Assembly (NCBI GenBank): GCA_034440615.1
Contig: JAOTOM010005186.1
Coordinates: 817,501-881,500 of the forward strand
Source of the DNA: Ashinkailepas kermadecensis
Lineage: Eukaryota > Arthropoda > Thecostraca > Neolepadidae
Direction: 5' to 3'
Length of the DNA stretch: 64,000 nucleotides
The notes under the pieces are model-generated. The model worked only from the letters and a program-made list of their open reading frames with translations, did not search any database and was not told where the DNA came from. This document shows positions 46,527 through 59,613 of this stretch, piece by piece; the stretch's first letter is position 1, and every line of letters starts with the position of its first letter. The position numbers and the translations under genes were made by a program.

Positions 46527-46613
46527 TCTGACAGACTGGTCAGCCTGCCACAGGACCGCCGACCGAGAGTCCGAGAGACCGAGAGTTCGCTCGCCGCCGC
46601 ACGCTGACTCAAC

Positions 46614-47132
46614 ATGAACTTCGAGATCTCGCAAGTTCTCGCAGTCGCAAGTTCTCGCAAGTTCTCGCAGAACTGCGATGACGCCACTGAAACCGCCGTG
46701 AGCGCCGCTACTGGAGGCGCCGCTGGCGCTTCCGCCGAAGCCGCTGCTGACGAAGCGCGCGCCGCCCCAGCTGCCGTCGAGAGCGCAGCCTCTGCTGCCG
46801 CTGTGAGAGCGGCCGCGGACACTGCTGGCTCAGGGCAACCTGAACCGCCTGATGCACCACAGATGACTGGTGCAGTGCAGCCTGCAGCTGGTGCGCTGCA
46901 GATGAGCGAGGCCGGCGACATTGCTGACGCCGTGGAACCCGAGACGAATGACGGGCCACAGATGGCCGCTGCGGATGGACCGCCGCCGTGTCTGCCGCCC
47001 GGGCATCTGCCCAGGGCCGACGATACGGTCGGTACGGCAGCCATACTCGAGGACATACGAAGGAAAGTAATTCACTTTCACGAATACTTAGAAGAGCGCC
47101 AGAACGAACAGAGCGGTGAACGTAACGAATAG
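46614..47132 (+). CDS. Ala-rich ORF downstream of env
   Basis: An ATG at 46614 opens 172 codons after env and before the 3' LTR. The start is MNFEISQVLAVASS and includes a short CGCAAGTTCT repeat in DNA. The middle is Ala-rich and low complexity (GASAEAAADEARAAPAA). The end is charged and probably helical (ILEDIRRKVIHFHEYLEER). Standard errantiviruses have no gene here. The composition could reflect GC-rich simple sequence; against that, the C-terminal 35 residues look like ordinary protein and the frame is uninterrupted, unlike env and pol. Function unknown. Confidence 0.5.
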   Translation: MNFEISQVLAVASSRKFSQNCDDATETAVSAATGGAAGASAEAAADEARAAPAAVESAASAAAVRAAADTAGSGQPEPPDAPQMTGAVQPAAGALQMSEAGDIADAVEPETNDGPQMAAADGPPPCLPPGHLPRADDTVGTAAILEDIRRKVIHFHEYLEERQNEQSGERNE

Positions 47133-47500
47133 GACAGTGATGAAATGCGTGCCGCACTAAAGGTGTGCGGCCAATGTGGGTAGTGGTCGCCCACGTCAAA
47201 CCGCAGTGCCGGACAGAACATTATTTAGAGGAAATTTCAAGAAAGTGAGCGCCGCGATCGTCACGTAAAAATAGTATATAATCGTTGTCACTAACATGGA
47301 CCAAGGGAAATGGGTACCTTCAATACCCCTAGACTAGCCCGCGTAGGAGGTCAGATATATAATTTAACAAAGTGTGTTAAAAATCACGAATATTCACCTC
47401 ATCATATTGTTAGAAACTTATCAAATGGCCCTAATAGATCTAGTGGGATTTATGGGTCCCATTGGTGTATGAGACCAAAATCATTAGGTCTCGGTTGTGT

Positions 47501-47852
47501 TGTAACATTGTTCATGTTTTACGTGTCATGCACCCGCCCGCCTGGGCCGACTGAGTCTGCCTCTGCGCGTAACGTGTGACGTCGCGCGCTGTCGGCCGCG
47601 GCGCGTCGCCGCTGGCCGGCCACGGTGGAGAGAAGAGCGAGCCGTACGGTCGAGACGTACGGGTGTGCCGCTGTCGTAACCGTCGTGTAGTGCCGACAGA
47701 AACCGATAAAATTACTGTCGGCGCTTGTACACTTTTCGGCCCTTACTCACAACCGTCAAATATAACGCAAACTTACCGCCATATTTTGAACTGAGTTATC
47801 GCTACAACGAGGTACCTAGACTACATCACGAGCCAACGAGAACTACCCCACA
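47501..47852 (+). repeat. 3' LTR of the env-bearing element
   Basis: Begins TGTAACATTG and ends CCACA. It is followed by CATT (47853-47856), equal to the four bases before the 5' LTR. No clear polypurine tract lies immediately upstream; the closest purine run is AAGGGAAATGGG near 47303. Confidence 0.92.
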
Positions 47853-47856
47853 CATT

Positions 47857-49056
<1,200 letters not shown>

Positions 49057-49131
49057 TCAGGCTCGCAGGATGTTCTCGACACTGGTACTGATGTCCGAGA
49101 TGACTTCAGTGGTGAGACACTTGATGACCAG
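49057..49131 (-). CDS. AP2B1: Beta-adaptin (AP-1/AP-2 beta), last exon
   Basis: The acceptor GTGTCGCGTCAG ends just before 49131. The exon encodes LVIKCLTTEVISDISTSVEN, then ILRA and TGA (49059-49057). This corresponds to the very end of animal beta-adaptins, where a KC pair is followed by a helical tail of the appendage platform domain. It starts in phase 0, as required by the exon ending at 56152. The seven-kilobase intron between them is full of repeats. Resemblance is modest because this end is short, but phase, length and position agree. Confidence 0.7.
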   Translation of the reverse strand: MVIKCLTTEVISDISTSVENILRA

Positions 49132-49375
49132 CTGACGCGACACGCAGAGGTCAGCGGTCAGTCGGCGGGGTCACGCCGGATCAGACAGGGTCAAACAGTG
49201 CCGGCAGACAGGGTCGAACGGCAAACTGCACCTCGGTGAGCCACAGGCCACACCGGCTCGTTAGTATGCGCACACGGGGACCGCTCGACGGTCGGTGCCA
49301 GTCTCCGGGCACGAGCCGGCCGACGCCACGCCGCTCAGCGTCACGTCACGCCTGAGCCGACGCCAGCCCCGCACG

Positions 49376-49812
49376 GCACTAGCCGCGGCTGTACACACCC
49401 ACCGACTCGGCAACTGTGCCGCCGCAGGCACAACGCCAGCCTCGCACGGCACTGGCCGCGGCTGTACACACCCACCGACTCGGCAACTGTGCCGCCGCAG
49501 GCACAACGCCAGCCTCGCACGGCACTGACCGCGGCTGTACACACCCACCGACTCGGCAACTGTGCCGCCGCAGGCACAACGCCAGCCTCGCACGGCACTG
49601 GCCGCGGCTGTACACACCCACCGACTCGGCAACTGTGCCGCCGCAGGCACAACGCCAGCCTCGCACGGCACTGACCGCGGCTGTACACACCCACCAACTC
49701 GGCAACTGTGCCGCTGCAGGCACAACGCCAGCCCCGCACGGTACTGGCCGCGGCTGTACACACCCACCGACTCGGCAACTGTGCCGCCGCAGGCACAACG
49801 CCAGCTCCGCTC
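49376..49812. repeat. 73-bp tandem repeat, six copies
   Basis: Landmark CGGCAACTGTGCCGCCGCAG recurs every 73 bp from about 49410. Copies are nearly identical. Both strands stay open in several frames because of GC-rich composition; these frames are not genes. Located in the last adaptin intron. Confidence 0.95.
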
Positions 49813-50179
49813 GGACGCCAGATGACACAACTCGCTCGGAAATCGAGACAGCTGCTGTGAACCTCACCATCATGCTATCGCGGAATGTGTTTGTTTTCCA
49901 CCTGAACTTATTGAAGGTTGGCTACACGGATTTCAAAACAGTGGACGGTGGTGCTTGGTGGTTGAGTTGTAATGCACGGCAGAACCTGGAAAACGTCTGA
50001 CTGCATGTTGTGCCTTACTTGGCCCCGGCTTACTGAAGACTGCAGGTGCTCCCAATACTCCCGGGTGGCACCGCCACACAGCTACACACTGCCAAAGATG
50101 TCCGCGATATTCACCAACTCTTGCTCATGGTCTGCATTCATATGGACTTTTGTTATGTGTCCCGTCAAAAGTATACGTC

Positions 50180-50725
50180 AAAAGTTCACCTTTATACCCA
50201 CACCTGATCAAAAGTGAGGGCTAAGCCCGAGCGAAGTCCAACCCTGTGTATATACGTCAAAAGTTCACATTCACACCCACACCCGATCACAAGTGAGGGC
50301 TAAGCCCCAGCGAGTCCAACCCTGTGTATGTACGTCAAAAGTTCACATTCACACCCACACCCGATCACAAGTGAGGGAAGCCCGAGCGAGTCCAACCCTG
50401 GTATATACGTCAAAAGTTCATCTTCACACCCACACCCGATCAAAAATGAGGGCTAAGCCCGAGCGAGTCGAACCCTGTGTATGTACGTCAAAAGTTCACA
50501 TTCACACCCACAGCCGATCACAAGTGAGGGAAGCCCGAGCGAGTCCAACCCTGTGTATATACGTCAAAAGTTCACCTTCACACCCACACCAGATCACAAG
50601 TGAGGGCTAAGCCCGAGCGAGTCCAACCCTGTGTATGTACGTCAAAAGTTCACCTTCACGCCCACACCAGATCACAAGTGAGGGCTAAGCCCGAGCGGGT
50701 CCAACCCTGTGTATACACGTCAAAA
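50180..50725. repeat. ~73-78-bp tandem repeat, seven copies
   Basis: Landmarks ACGTCAAAAGTTCA and GCCCGAGCGAGTCCAACCCT recur seven times with small length changes. Located in the last adaptin intron. Confidence 0.93.
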
Positions 50726-51856
50726 GTCCATCTGAACGACCACGCCCGACCGTCACGCTCCTGAAACCCTGAAACTTTTTTTTCTAAGCCAATTCGAGTC
50801 CTAATTCGCTCACTAAGAATTAGACCTGACGCTTTAACATCCATTTTTAGCATTCTTCAAACGCCATCTTCCCTTTGAAGCACGCGCTTTGTTTGCTCAA
50901 ATGCAATTTTCAGTGGCGCACGGCTTTCGGTACCGGTTCAGCCGGCATTGAGTGCAAGTGGGAGAGCGCGGTTGCGGGGGCGGGGCGTGGGCGGGTGTGG
51001 GGTCGTGGGCGTGGACGTGAGCGTGGGCATGGACGGGATGGGGTTGGGAATGGCCGAGTGGGTGGTCGAGAGGTTAGTGTTGAACTCTGAATACGAAAAA
51101 TCCGGGTTCAGCACTCGGCACATTTTTTGGTACCATATGGAACACTTTGTGCCAGCCGGTCGCCGATCACGTGGCAATGTCGTCATGACACGCAGCCCGC
51201 ATGCCCCGCGGCCCAGGGACCGCGTGACCGGTGTCAGTCTAATGGAAGGCGGTGCGCTGTGCAGTTGCATGCGGCATACTCTGAGCGGGGAGGTCGTGAG
51301 ACAAAAATGGCCGTCACATGGTGCGTGACGCAAAATGGTGCTTTGCTAATTTGACAAATCACCATAGTGCGTATAATATTGCACTGTGCCGCACTGAATG
51401 CACTGTGCCGAATTGCCGATATAGGTTCTACATATCTCTTAAATTACTGCACTTCTGCGCAATAGGACGAAAAAAGTATTCAGAGGCTGTCAAGACAGCG
51501 CAGTTACAGTCGGTGTACAAGTTCCCTGTCGCGGTATGATGCCAGATCATATGTCGAGAGCACGAGAGAACCATAGCTAGTCTCGTACCTTTGCTCGCCC
51601 AGCATCCGTAATAGCGCTCTTTACTGGTACACTAAAACGGTAGCGCCGGTATTCATGCCTTAATTTGACCCGCCCTGCAATTCGTATTCATTCTATTCCA
51701 TCCATCTAATCCACCACGATCTATACCGTCATAGCGACGGCGGTGAAGTAAACAATAAACACTTCACAGGGTAAAAGTAGCAGCCCATGACGGCAGCCGA
51801 AACACAGGACGAAAATAAAATAACTCACTACGCGTATGCGAAACCAGAGCAATGAT

Positions 51857-52575
51857 GGGTGCCGATGTCCGGCCATGGTGGGTGCCGACATCAGGCCGGA
51901 GTGGGTGCCGACATCAGGCCGGGGTGGGTGCCGACGTCCGGTCGGGGTGGGTGCCGATGTCCGGTCGGGGTGGGTACTGACGTCCGGTCGGGGTGGGTGC
52001 GGACGTGCGGTCGGGGTGGGTGCGGACGTGCGGTCGGGGTGGGTGCGGACGTGCGGTCGGGGTGGGTGCGGACGTGCGGTCGGGGTGGGTGCGGACGTGC
52101 GGTCGGGGTGGGTGCCGACGTCCGGTCGGGGTGGGTGCCGACGTCCGGTCGGGGTGGGTGCCGACGTCCGGTCGGGGTGGGTGCTGACGTCCGGTCGGGG
52201 TGGGTGCCGACATCAGGCCGGGGTGGGTGCCGACGTCCGGTCGGGGTGGGTGCTGACGTTCGGTCAGGGTGGGTGCCGACATCAGGTCGGGGTGGGTGCT
52301 GACGTCCGGTCGGGGTGGGTACTGACATCAGGCCGGAGTGGGTGCCGACATCAGGCCGGGGTGGGTGCCGACATCAGGCCGGGGTGGGTGCCGACGTCCG
52401 GTCGGGGTGGGTGCCGACGTCCGGTCGGGGTGGGTACTGACGTCCGGTCGGGGTGGGTACTGACGTCCGGTCGGGGTGGGTGCCGACATCAGGTCGGGGT
52501 GGGTACTGACATCAGGCCGGGGTGGGTGCCGACGTCCGGTCGGGGTGGGTGCCGACGTGCGGCCACGTTTGGTGC
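51857..52575. repeat. 23-bp minisatellite, ~31 copies
   Basis: The unit GGTCGGGGTGGGTGCCGACG plus TCC has variants at GCC/GCT/ACT/GCG and at ACGTCC/ACATCA/ACGTGC. A block of GCGGACGTGC units clusters at 51995-52100. G-rich strand with GGGG and GGG runs. Located in the last adaptin intron. Confidence 0.96.
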
Positions 52576-53544
52576 CGACGTCGGCCTTAATGGGTGTCGA
52601 GCCAGGGAACGGTGCTGAGCCCGGGACGAAGAAGAGTGCTACGACAAACAAAAATTACAGGTGTCTAGACAGGGTGTCGAGGTCAGAACAAAATACGGCG
52701 ACAATGTCCTGGTGAGGCGATCCAGGATGTCGGGGAGGGGTGCCGAGATGCGGTACAGGAGCGGAGCCGACGGCACGGCAACCCCCACCATGGCCGCGGT
52801 AATCAGAGCTCACCCGAGGTCATGACTGCCATCATAGGTGTATCCTCTAGGGGGGGAGTCTGCCACCGGCCGGCGCAATGAGGCACCTCTCGGTAGTCAG
52901 GGCCACCATGAGACCGACAATCACAAATATATTCAACGGCGTGACTTCTGCCATAACAGCGGTGTGCTGCGCGCGCGAGCTGCGGTCGTCGGACAGACAC
53001 TGGACTGTTCGCAACAAATCGCTGCGGACAATGATGCGATACGACACGATCGTAGGTCACTTGGGCTCATCAGGGGTCAGCTAATGTGACCGGGTCCCGT
53101 GGAGTTTACACGGTGGTGGCGCGTCGCCCCTGAGTCCAAATAGCCATAACAGTTCAGGCTGACTCAACAATAACTCCCTTGTACAAACATCCATCATGCA
53201 AGCAGTCAAACGTGGGCACAACACAAACACACGCTGAACTCGTGTCACCATCGACTTTAAACACATCCTTTGTAATGAACGGACTCAAATTCCGACAAAA
53301 GACTAGGTCATCTCTTGCCATGATTTCCAAGTCCATCTTGTTGGGCTACACGAGCCTATTCGGTTGCACTGATGTATATATTTGGCCGGCCTCTCCTGAG
53401 TTGTACTGGCGCCTGGAAGGACAGCTGAACACCATAGACTGGCCATCGGTACAACTACGGCAGTGGCCGATGCCCGTCTGCGGGTGGGCGGGCTGCACAC
53501 ATAGCCGGGATTGGCATCTCTACAGGATCGGCACCTGCAGCACG

Positions 53545-55928
53545 GATCATGTACGCCTGGCTGGATTGGAAACCAACAGCTGTTTGCGTATCAGGCCACC
53601 TAGCGGAGGGTAAGTAAAAACACGGAAACGCGGCCGGTTTTAGGCCGTGCGCCTATGGGAGTTCAGGGTACTCATTTCGTACTGGGATTTTTCCAATAGA
53701 TTCAGCCATCTCAGGAGGATTGCATCAGCCTTTCATGATACAGAATTGATCAAGGAACCTTACTGTTCTTTCATTATTGATTTATTACGCTCCGTTCAGA
53801 AGTTGTCGTGGTGCGAATTGAAGACATCTGTGAGAGGGAGCCCACCTCGCCCCAAGGGTAGGCCCACCGATGTTGACATCTTGATGATATTTATCTTGAA
53901 TCTTTATCTCTTATCTCTCTATCTTTATCTTGATATTGAAATGATTGTATGGGGCAAAGTACATGAAGGCAATGGGCAGACCAAAATTCATTGGGGGCAC
54001 ATTCCATTGGCTCCCATGTTAGAAGTTGAAATAATTGCGTGGGTGGGTTATTGGGTGGCGTCTCCATCAAGGTATATAAAACAACACCCCTGAGTCCAAC
54101 GACTGGCAAGTGGTAGCGAATCGGCGAGAGGTAGTGGCGTTGCCAGCTAGGATATGTTGCAGGTTTATCTTGATATTGAAATGATTGTATGGGGCAAAGC
54201 ACATGAAGGCAATGGGCAGACCAAAATTCATTGGGGGCACATTCCATTGGCTCCCATGTTAGAAGTTGAAATAATTGCGTGGGTGGGTTATTGAGGTGGC
54301 AGTCTCCATCAAAGGTATATCAAACAACACCCCTGAGTCCAACGACTGGCAAGTGGTAGCGAATCGGCGAGAGGTAGTGGCGTTGCCAGCTAGGATATGT
54401 TGCAAGGGTTGATCCGAGGTGGAGGAAGCGAAAGTGGCGTCCCTTATGACCCGAAGGACGCCACTCTTGGAGGTTCCAATTGTAACAAAGTGTCTATAGA
54501 TGCACTGCTTTGGCCGCCAAATGGGCATAGTACGATACTGGCATGTAAAGGCTGTAACCGCGTAAAGCAGCCAACCTATCGCCCCGTAACTGTAACGCGC
54601 CCAGTATCTTTCCATCCGGCCGGCCGGCGCCGCCGTTTGGCCGCGGCCGGAACTAGATCAGCGCTTTTAGAACAATACCTGGGCCCACGACCGCCGCCTA
54701 GCTGCGGAGAAGCATGTGACGGTCGCCGCCGGACCCACATCAACCACCCCCGACAGTCAGTGGCCGGGAGACAGTCAAGCGACACGGTTCTGCGGTCCTT
54801 TCGTGCGCTGGTGTGTGTGTGTATGTTTATCGAATGACAGTCGTTTTCTCGTAGTTTCGGCTGGTGTCTTGCCCTTTCAAAATTTGTCTGAACGTTTGCG
54901 TGTTGAGTACCGAACGTTCACAATATACCGTGCGGTGGACGATCTGTGTCGGTCAGCCGGGGTGAATCGAGCGCGAGGCAACTAGACTATCACATCGCCT
55001 ATCGAGTCAACAAGACTTTATTACACAGGGTACCCCCTCCCTCAAATTGATCAGCGCAACGCGCTCCTCGGCCTTGGAACGGCAGTCCTCTGGGAGTCCG
55101 AACGCACGCCGCGAATTTTTCGGCGAAAAACACTCCTCAGACAAAAACAAATGGTGCTCCTCTGGGAGATCGGAGTGAACCCCGTCCAAATGTTCTGGAC
55201 CAAAAGGTATGACGCCTCCTTGGCAAAATCATAAATCTGTCAGTGGCATGGTCTAGGGGGAGGGGCTTGTACCCTCCACGGAATTTCCGCTCAATCCTCT
55301 TTGCGGATTGGTGAGTAAGCCGAAGTATGTACTCTCCATTCAGTTGTGTAAACCACTCCAAATACCAGCCACGTACCTAGAGAGCAAGGAGGGTGGGGGC
55401 GAAAGCAGAACCGCCCATTTTTATCTCTTTGGGTGAAACTGCCCCCTCAATGCTTTCTCCCCCACCTGCAATTATTTCAACTTCTAACATGGGAGCCTAT
55501 GTAATGTGACCCCCTATTCATTTTGGTCTGCTTATTGCCTTCATGTACTTTGCCCCCTCCGATCACTTTAGGAAATCAACATCGATGGGCCGACCTTTTC
55601 GGCGAAATGGGCTCCCTCTCACAGATGCCTTCACTTCGCATCACGACAACTTCGGAACGGAGCGTAATAACTCAATAAGGAAAGAACGGTAAAGTTCCTT
55701 GATTAATTCTGTATCATGAAAGGCAGATGCAATCCTCCTGGGGTGGCTGAATCAATTGGGAAAAAATGCCAATACGAAATACGTACCCAGAACTCCCATA
55801 GGCGCGCGACCTAAAACTGCTGCGTGTCTGTGTTTATACTTACCCTCCGCTAGGTGGCGGGTTTGTGCCGCTGATACGCGCAGATGAAATGCGCCGACGC
55901 GGAGTTTCCAATCCAGGCGTACATCATC
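53545..55928. repeat. Long inverted repeat, arms ~460-500 bp
   Basis: The arm 53545-54048 is the reverse complement of 55461-55928 with many mismatches and small gaps. Matched landmarks include GTACGCCTGG, CCACCTAGCGGAGGGTAAGT, CATGATACAGAATTGATCAAG and TGGGCCGAC/CCGATGTTGA blocks. The central 1.4 kb (54049-55460) carries no recognised transposase. It could be a foldback-type element or an inverted duplication. Located in the last adaptin intron. Confidence 0.8.
53927..54412. repeat. ~241-bp tandem duplication
   Basis: The segment starting TCTTGATATTGAAATGATTG is present twice (53927-54166 and about 54168-54412), differing at a few bases. The first copy begins inside the left arm of the inverted repeat, so the duplication happened after or during formation of that structure. 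Confidence 0.9.
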
Positions 55929-56151
55929 CATGCTTACAGCACCGGTCTTTACAGCACTGTTCCATACAACACCGGTCCATACAACACTGGCCCAGCACCG
56001 GTCCATACAGCACAGCACCGGTCCATACAGCACCGGTCCGTTACACTGCGCGGCAATATGAGCCCGCCCAAGCCCCGGACGTACACTGTGGCGCGGTCAT
56101 TTCAGCTCTGCAACTCACATCGGTCGGGGTTGTGAGCCTGCCATTTCTCAC

Positions 56152-56306
56152 CGCGATGTTAGAGGAGCCGGAAACCACCTTGATCTCGAGCAGAGCCCAC
56201 AGACCGTTGATGAACTTGATGCTGAAGTACAGCGTGTTCTGGCCATCCACATTCCGCTTGGCGACGGTGAACACGTTCTCCTTTTGCAGTTTCGCAGAAA
56301 TGGTGT
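56152..56306 (-). CDS. AP2B1: Beta-adaptin, appendage exon
   Basis: The acceptor GTCCGTGCAG precedes 56306 and the donor GCG|GTGAGA begins at 56151. The exon is 155 bp; two bases complete the codon left by the exon at 57756, and it ends in phase 0. It encodes TISAKLQKENVFTVAKRNVD, then GQNTLYFSIKFINGLWALLE and IKVVSGSSNIA. AKRNV(D/E)GQ and NGxWxLxE are diagnostic of the beta-adaptin C-terminal appendage, the platform that binds clathrin accessory proteins and cargo adaptors. The adaptor works on the cytosolic face of membranes in clathrin-coated vesicle formation. Confidence 0.95.
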
Positions 56307-57755
56307 CTGCACGGACGAAAGTAAAATCACACAAAACTGCCAAGTGCAAAGTGTGTGTGGTAACCAACACGAATCAAAAGCAGCATGTTACAGGACGGCA
56401 AGCTTTAAAACACCACACCGGAGTGATGCAAACAACACTTACCATCAGTGCTGCAAGTACCCAGACATTCTGGACCTGAGAGCACGAGTGAACAGAAGCC
56501 CTTCTTGCACGTTGTCGCAAGGCGACCGAACAACCTTTACCGGTCTCCACACGGTTCCCTGGTCGCGTGGGTGGTCAGGCTGTTCGGCCAGCAGCGTGCA
56601 AGAAGGGATGGTCCGGCAACTTTTGTTCCGATTGATTAATTGGGTTTGAAGGCGAGTCGACCATTCTCTCATTTAATCCCTATTTACTTGTGCTCCCGGA
56701 CCTGGTGTCTGGTAATGCCCAGTGTTTTCGACCCGGTTCATCTGTATTGTTTTAACTTCAGTTCATCGTTGGTGGCACCTGTGCTCACTCACCTCCTCTA
56801 CACCGTATACACAGTCCAGAGGGCTGTGTGGAGGTGTAGGTCTCATGTGGAGGTCACGAACGGCCAATGGGAAAACCTTCTGAACTTTTGGCGGCGCACC
56901 TTTAACCTTTCGATCACACCTTTTGAGCATTAGTGTTTCTCGGCATTCCAAGAGCAAAGCCGACATCTCCATTAAACATACTATTTCCATATGTTCACAA
57001 CAATGCGTCACGTCACTATGCAGCAGACATCCAGGGTAATCCATTGGACTTCCGGCGGGCATTCGCATCTCTCCTGCCAACTGCTAGTGGGTGGGTATCC
57101 CAGAACGGGACTGCGGGCCTCTCGCGCCGTCGTAGCCATACATCAGGTACCGGGAATCATTGGAACTGGTGTCAGATGCGGTTAAGATATTGGCGCTCCA
57201 AGCACTTGTGTAATTGAAAGGAGCCGTAGAAAGCTCTTCGACAAGGACTTCCAGAAATCAGAAGAATTATAAATTAGGCAAGCGTACAGTTCGCAACAGC
57301 CGGCATTCTCTGCTTCCAGACATAATTCATATTTGTGTCTGCGATTAGTTGTGTGATGCTTTCCAATAACTGATCACCTGTTCATACACCTGCACGTCAT
57401 ATCAGGCGAAGGACCCGGTGTTGCTTTACGCTGCAGGTAGTAGCGCGTGCCACGCAGCGTCACCACCGCCTCATACCGAATGGCCACCGGGCAGCCAAAC
57501 ATCAAGCAGCTGGAGACTTCAACCAGAGGCAATAAGCTTGCGATACAAACTGGCTTCCTACCAGACTATCGCCCCCGCCCCCCTCCCTGATAAGATGGAT
57601 GCTAGCGTGAATTCGAGTCTGATCAAACGAAAGCAGACAAAACGGCGCTGCGTTCCAGTCTGCACCACCAGGCCCAGAGCGTAGTGCCAGCTGTAGCACC
57701 AGCTGTTGACGCCGTGCGTCAGCCGCCACACGGCGCGACCGGCGTCCACACTCAC
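56307..57755. other. Adaptin intron
   Basis: No further feature is supported. Runs from GTGAGTGTGG (minus strand, 57755) to GTGCAG before 56306. Confidence 0.6.
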
Positions 57756-57927
57756 CGGCCGTCATGACGATGTTGGCTATGGTGAACTGCATCTCGTTCT
57801 GGGCCGGGATCTCCTTCCAGGTGGAGAGGAACACATTCTTGTCCATCATGCCGTCCTCGCCGAAGAGCACGTGCGCCGGCGCCAGGCAGTCGAAGTACAA
57901 CACGTCGATGTTCTTCCTCATCACGAT
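57756..57927 (-). CDS. AP2B1: Beta-adaptin, appendage exon with DGMMDKNVFLSTWKEIP
   Basis: The acceptor TGCCGTCCTCAG precedes 57927 and the donor GCCG|GTGAGT begins at 57755. The 172-bp exon starts in phase 0 and leaves one base. It encodes IVMRKNIDVLYFDCLAPA, then LFGEDGMMDKNVFLSTWKE and IPAQNEMQFTIANIVMTA. Animal AP-1/AP-2 beta subunits have the same pattern (NNIDVFYFxC, FVEDGKM, FLxTWKDIP, NELQF). The intron before it (minus direction) contains the poly-G tract and donor duplications. Confidence 0.96.
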
Positions 57928-57934
57928 CTGAGGA

Positions 57935-58136
57935 CGGCAGGTCGGAGGATCAGCCAGGCTCGGAGGGTGAGCGAGGGTCGGAGGGTCGCCCAGGCTCGGA
58001 GGGGGAGCGAGGGTCGGAGGGTTAGCGAGGGTCGGAGGGTGAGGTACGGTCGGAGGGTGAGGTGTGGTCGGAGGGTGAACGATGGTCGGAGGGTGAGGTA
58101 CGGTCGGAGGGTGAGGTGTGGTCGGAGGGTGAGGGC
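57935..58136. repeat. 17-18-bp G-rich minisatellite
   Basis: Units such as GGTCGGAGGGTGAGGTAC and GGCTCGGAGGGTGAGCGA are repeated about 11 times next to the exon. The right side merges into the poly-G tract. Confidence 0.88.
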
Positions 58137-58909
<773 letters not shown>

Positions 58910-59095
58910 TTCCTTAGTAATGTCAAAAAATCATTCTTCAAAATGCTTATTTTCAATATCAATACAAATAACAATATCAATATCCATTCAATGCCAAGGA
59001 AAAGATCACACGTAATATATATTCCTCTTAACATATTCCACACCAAAGCATCCTGTTATTCGCTTCAGATGAAAGGTTTTCACACTTCCGGTGAA

Positions 59096-59370
59096 GGGCT
59101 CGCAGTAACTCAGTCAGTAGGGACTTGGACTCTCCATTGCGAGATCGTGGGTTCCAACCCCACAATCTGCGAGATTACCTAGCCTACCCGCAACCAATCG
59201 GTGTGGGAGGTTGGCGATACCACATGGCTTCGCAGTCGGAACACGTCGCAAAAGGGCCCAAGGTTCACTGTTTTCTGCAATTCCGGTCCCGTACGGCTGC
59301 CCAAAAGCGAAAAGGCATTCACTGGCAGCAGAAGTATCCATCCTATCCCATCCATCCATCCGTCCGCCGT
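59096..59370 (+). mobile_element. tRNA-derived SINE, second copy with a different head
   Basis: The tRNA-like head has box A TAACTCAGTCAGTAGGG and box B GGTTCCAACCC at tRNA spacing. The body includes ACCCGCAACCAATCGGTGTGG and GGTTGGCGATACC, which also occur (with a few changes) after the head of the SINE at 10545. The 3' end is an ATCC/CATC-type tail (59338-59362). A target duplication was not identified with confidence. Located in an adaptin intron. Confidence 0.75.
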
Positions 59371-59613
59371 CTGTCTGTCGAATGATTGACTGGCAACTCT
59401 GTCAAGCATAGACATCCATCTCGTACATGCCCAGCAGCCGCCGCTGATGGGCTATCAACAGGAACAGGCCGGTCGGCCGACTCGCGACAATACCTTGGCC
59501 GAACCTTAACTTCCAAACAAAAACCAAATGCTGCTGGGTCCCCAAAACCAAGGTCTGCGTTAAAAAAAAGCAACCCAATAACCCCAAGGCAAAAAGGGGC
59601 CCTCACTTCCTAC

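Larger units (their letters stand above)
38294..47852 (+). mobile_element. Env-bearing Ty3/Gypsy (errantivirus-like) retroelement, 9.56 kb
   Basis: LTRs of 354 and 352 bp (38294-38647, 47501-47852) start TGTAAC and end CACA. They are flanked by CATT on both sides (38290-38293, 47853-47856), a 4-bp target duplication as in insect errantiviruses. Between them, on the plus strand, lie gag, pol (protease, RT, RNase H, integrase), a small Ser/Glu-rich ORF, a class of env related to errantivirus Env and baculovirus F, and a further Ala-rich ORF. The LTRs differ at about eight bases plus one small indel, so the insertion is fairly recent. Even so, gag, pol and env each carry breaks. The extra ORFs make it longer and more complex than a standard gypsy element. 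Confidence 0.92.

Noticed and set aside
49261..50000. Overlapping frames of 150-194 codons with Cys-rich or His-rich repeats
   Set aside because: Translations of the 73-bp GC-rich tandem repeat.
51836..52651. Long frames with GRGGC/TSGR or PTPTGRR repeats on both strands
   Set aside because: Translations of the 23-bp minisatellite in an adaptin intron.
53179..53613. 144-codon plus-strand frame ending at GTAAGT
   Set aside because: It ends in the arm of the long inverted repeat, has no recognised family, and the related arm does not preserve the frame.
59100..59175. Possible tRNA gene
   Set aside because: tRNA-like boxes but followed by the SINE core and tail. Stems do not pair well enough by eye for a functional tRNA.
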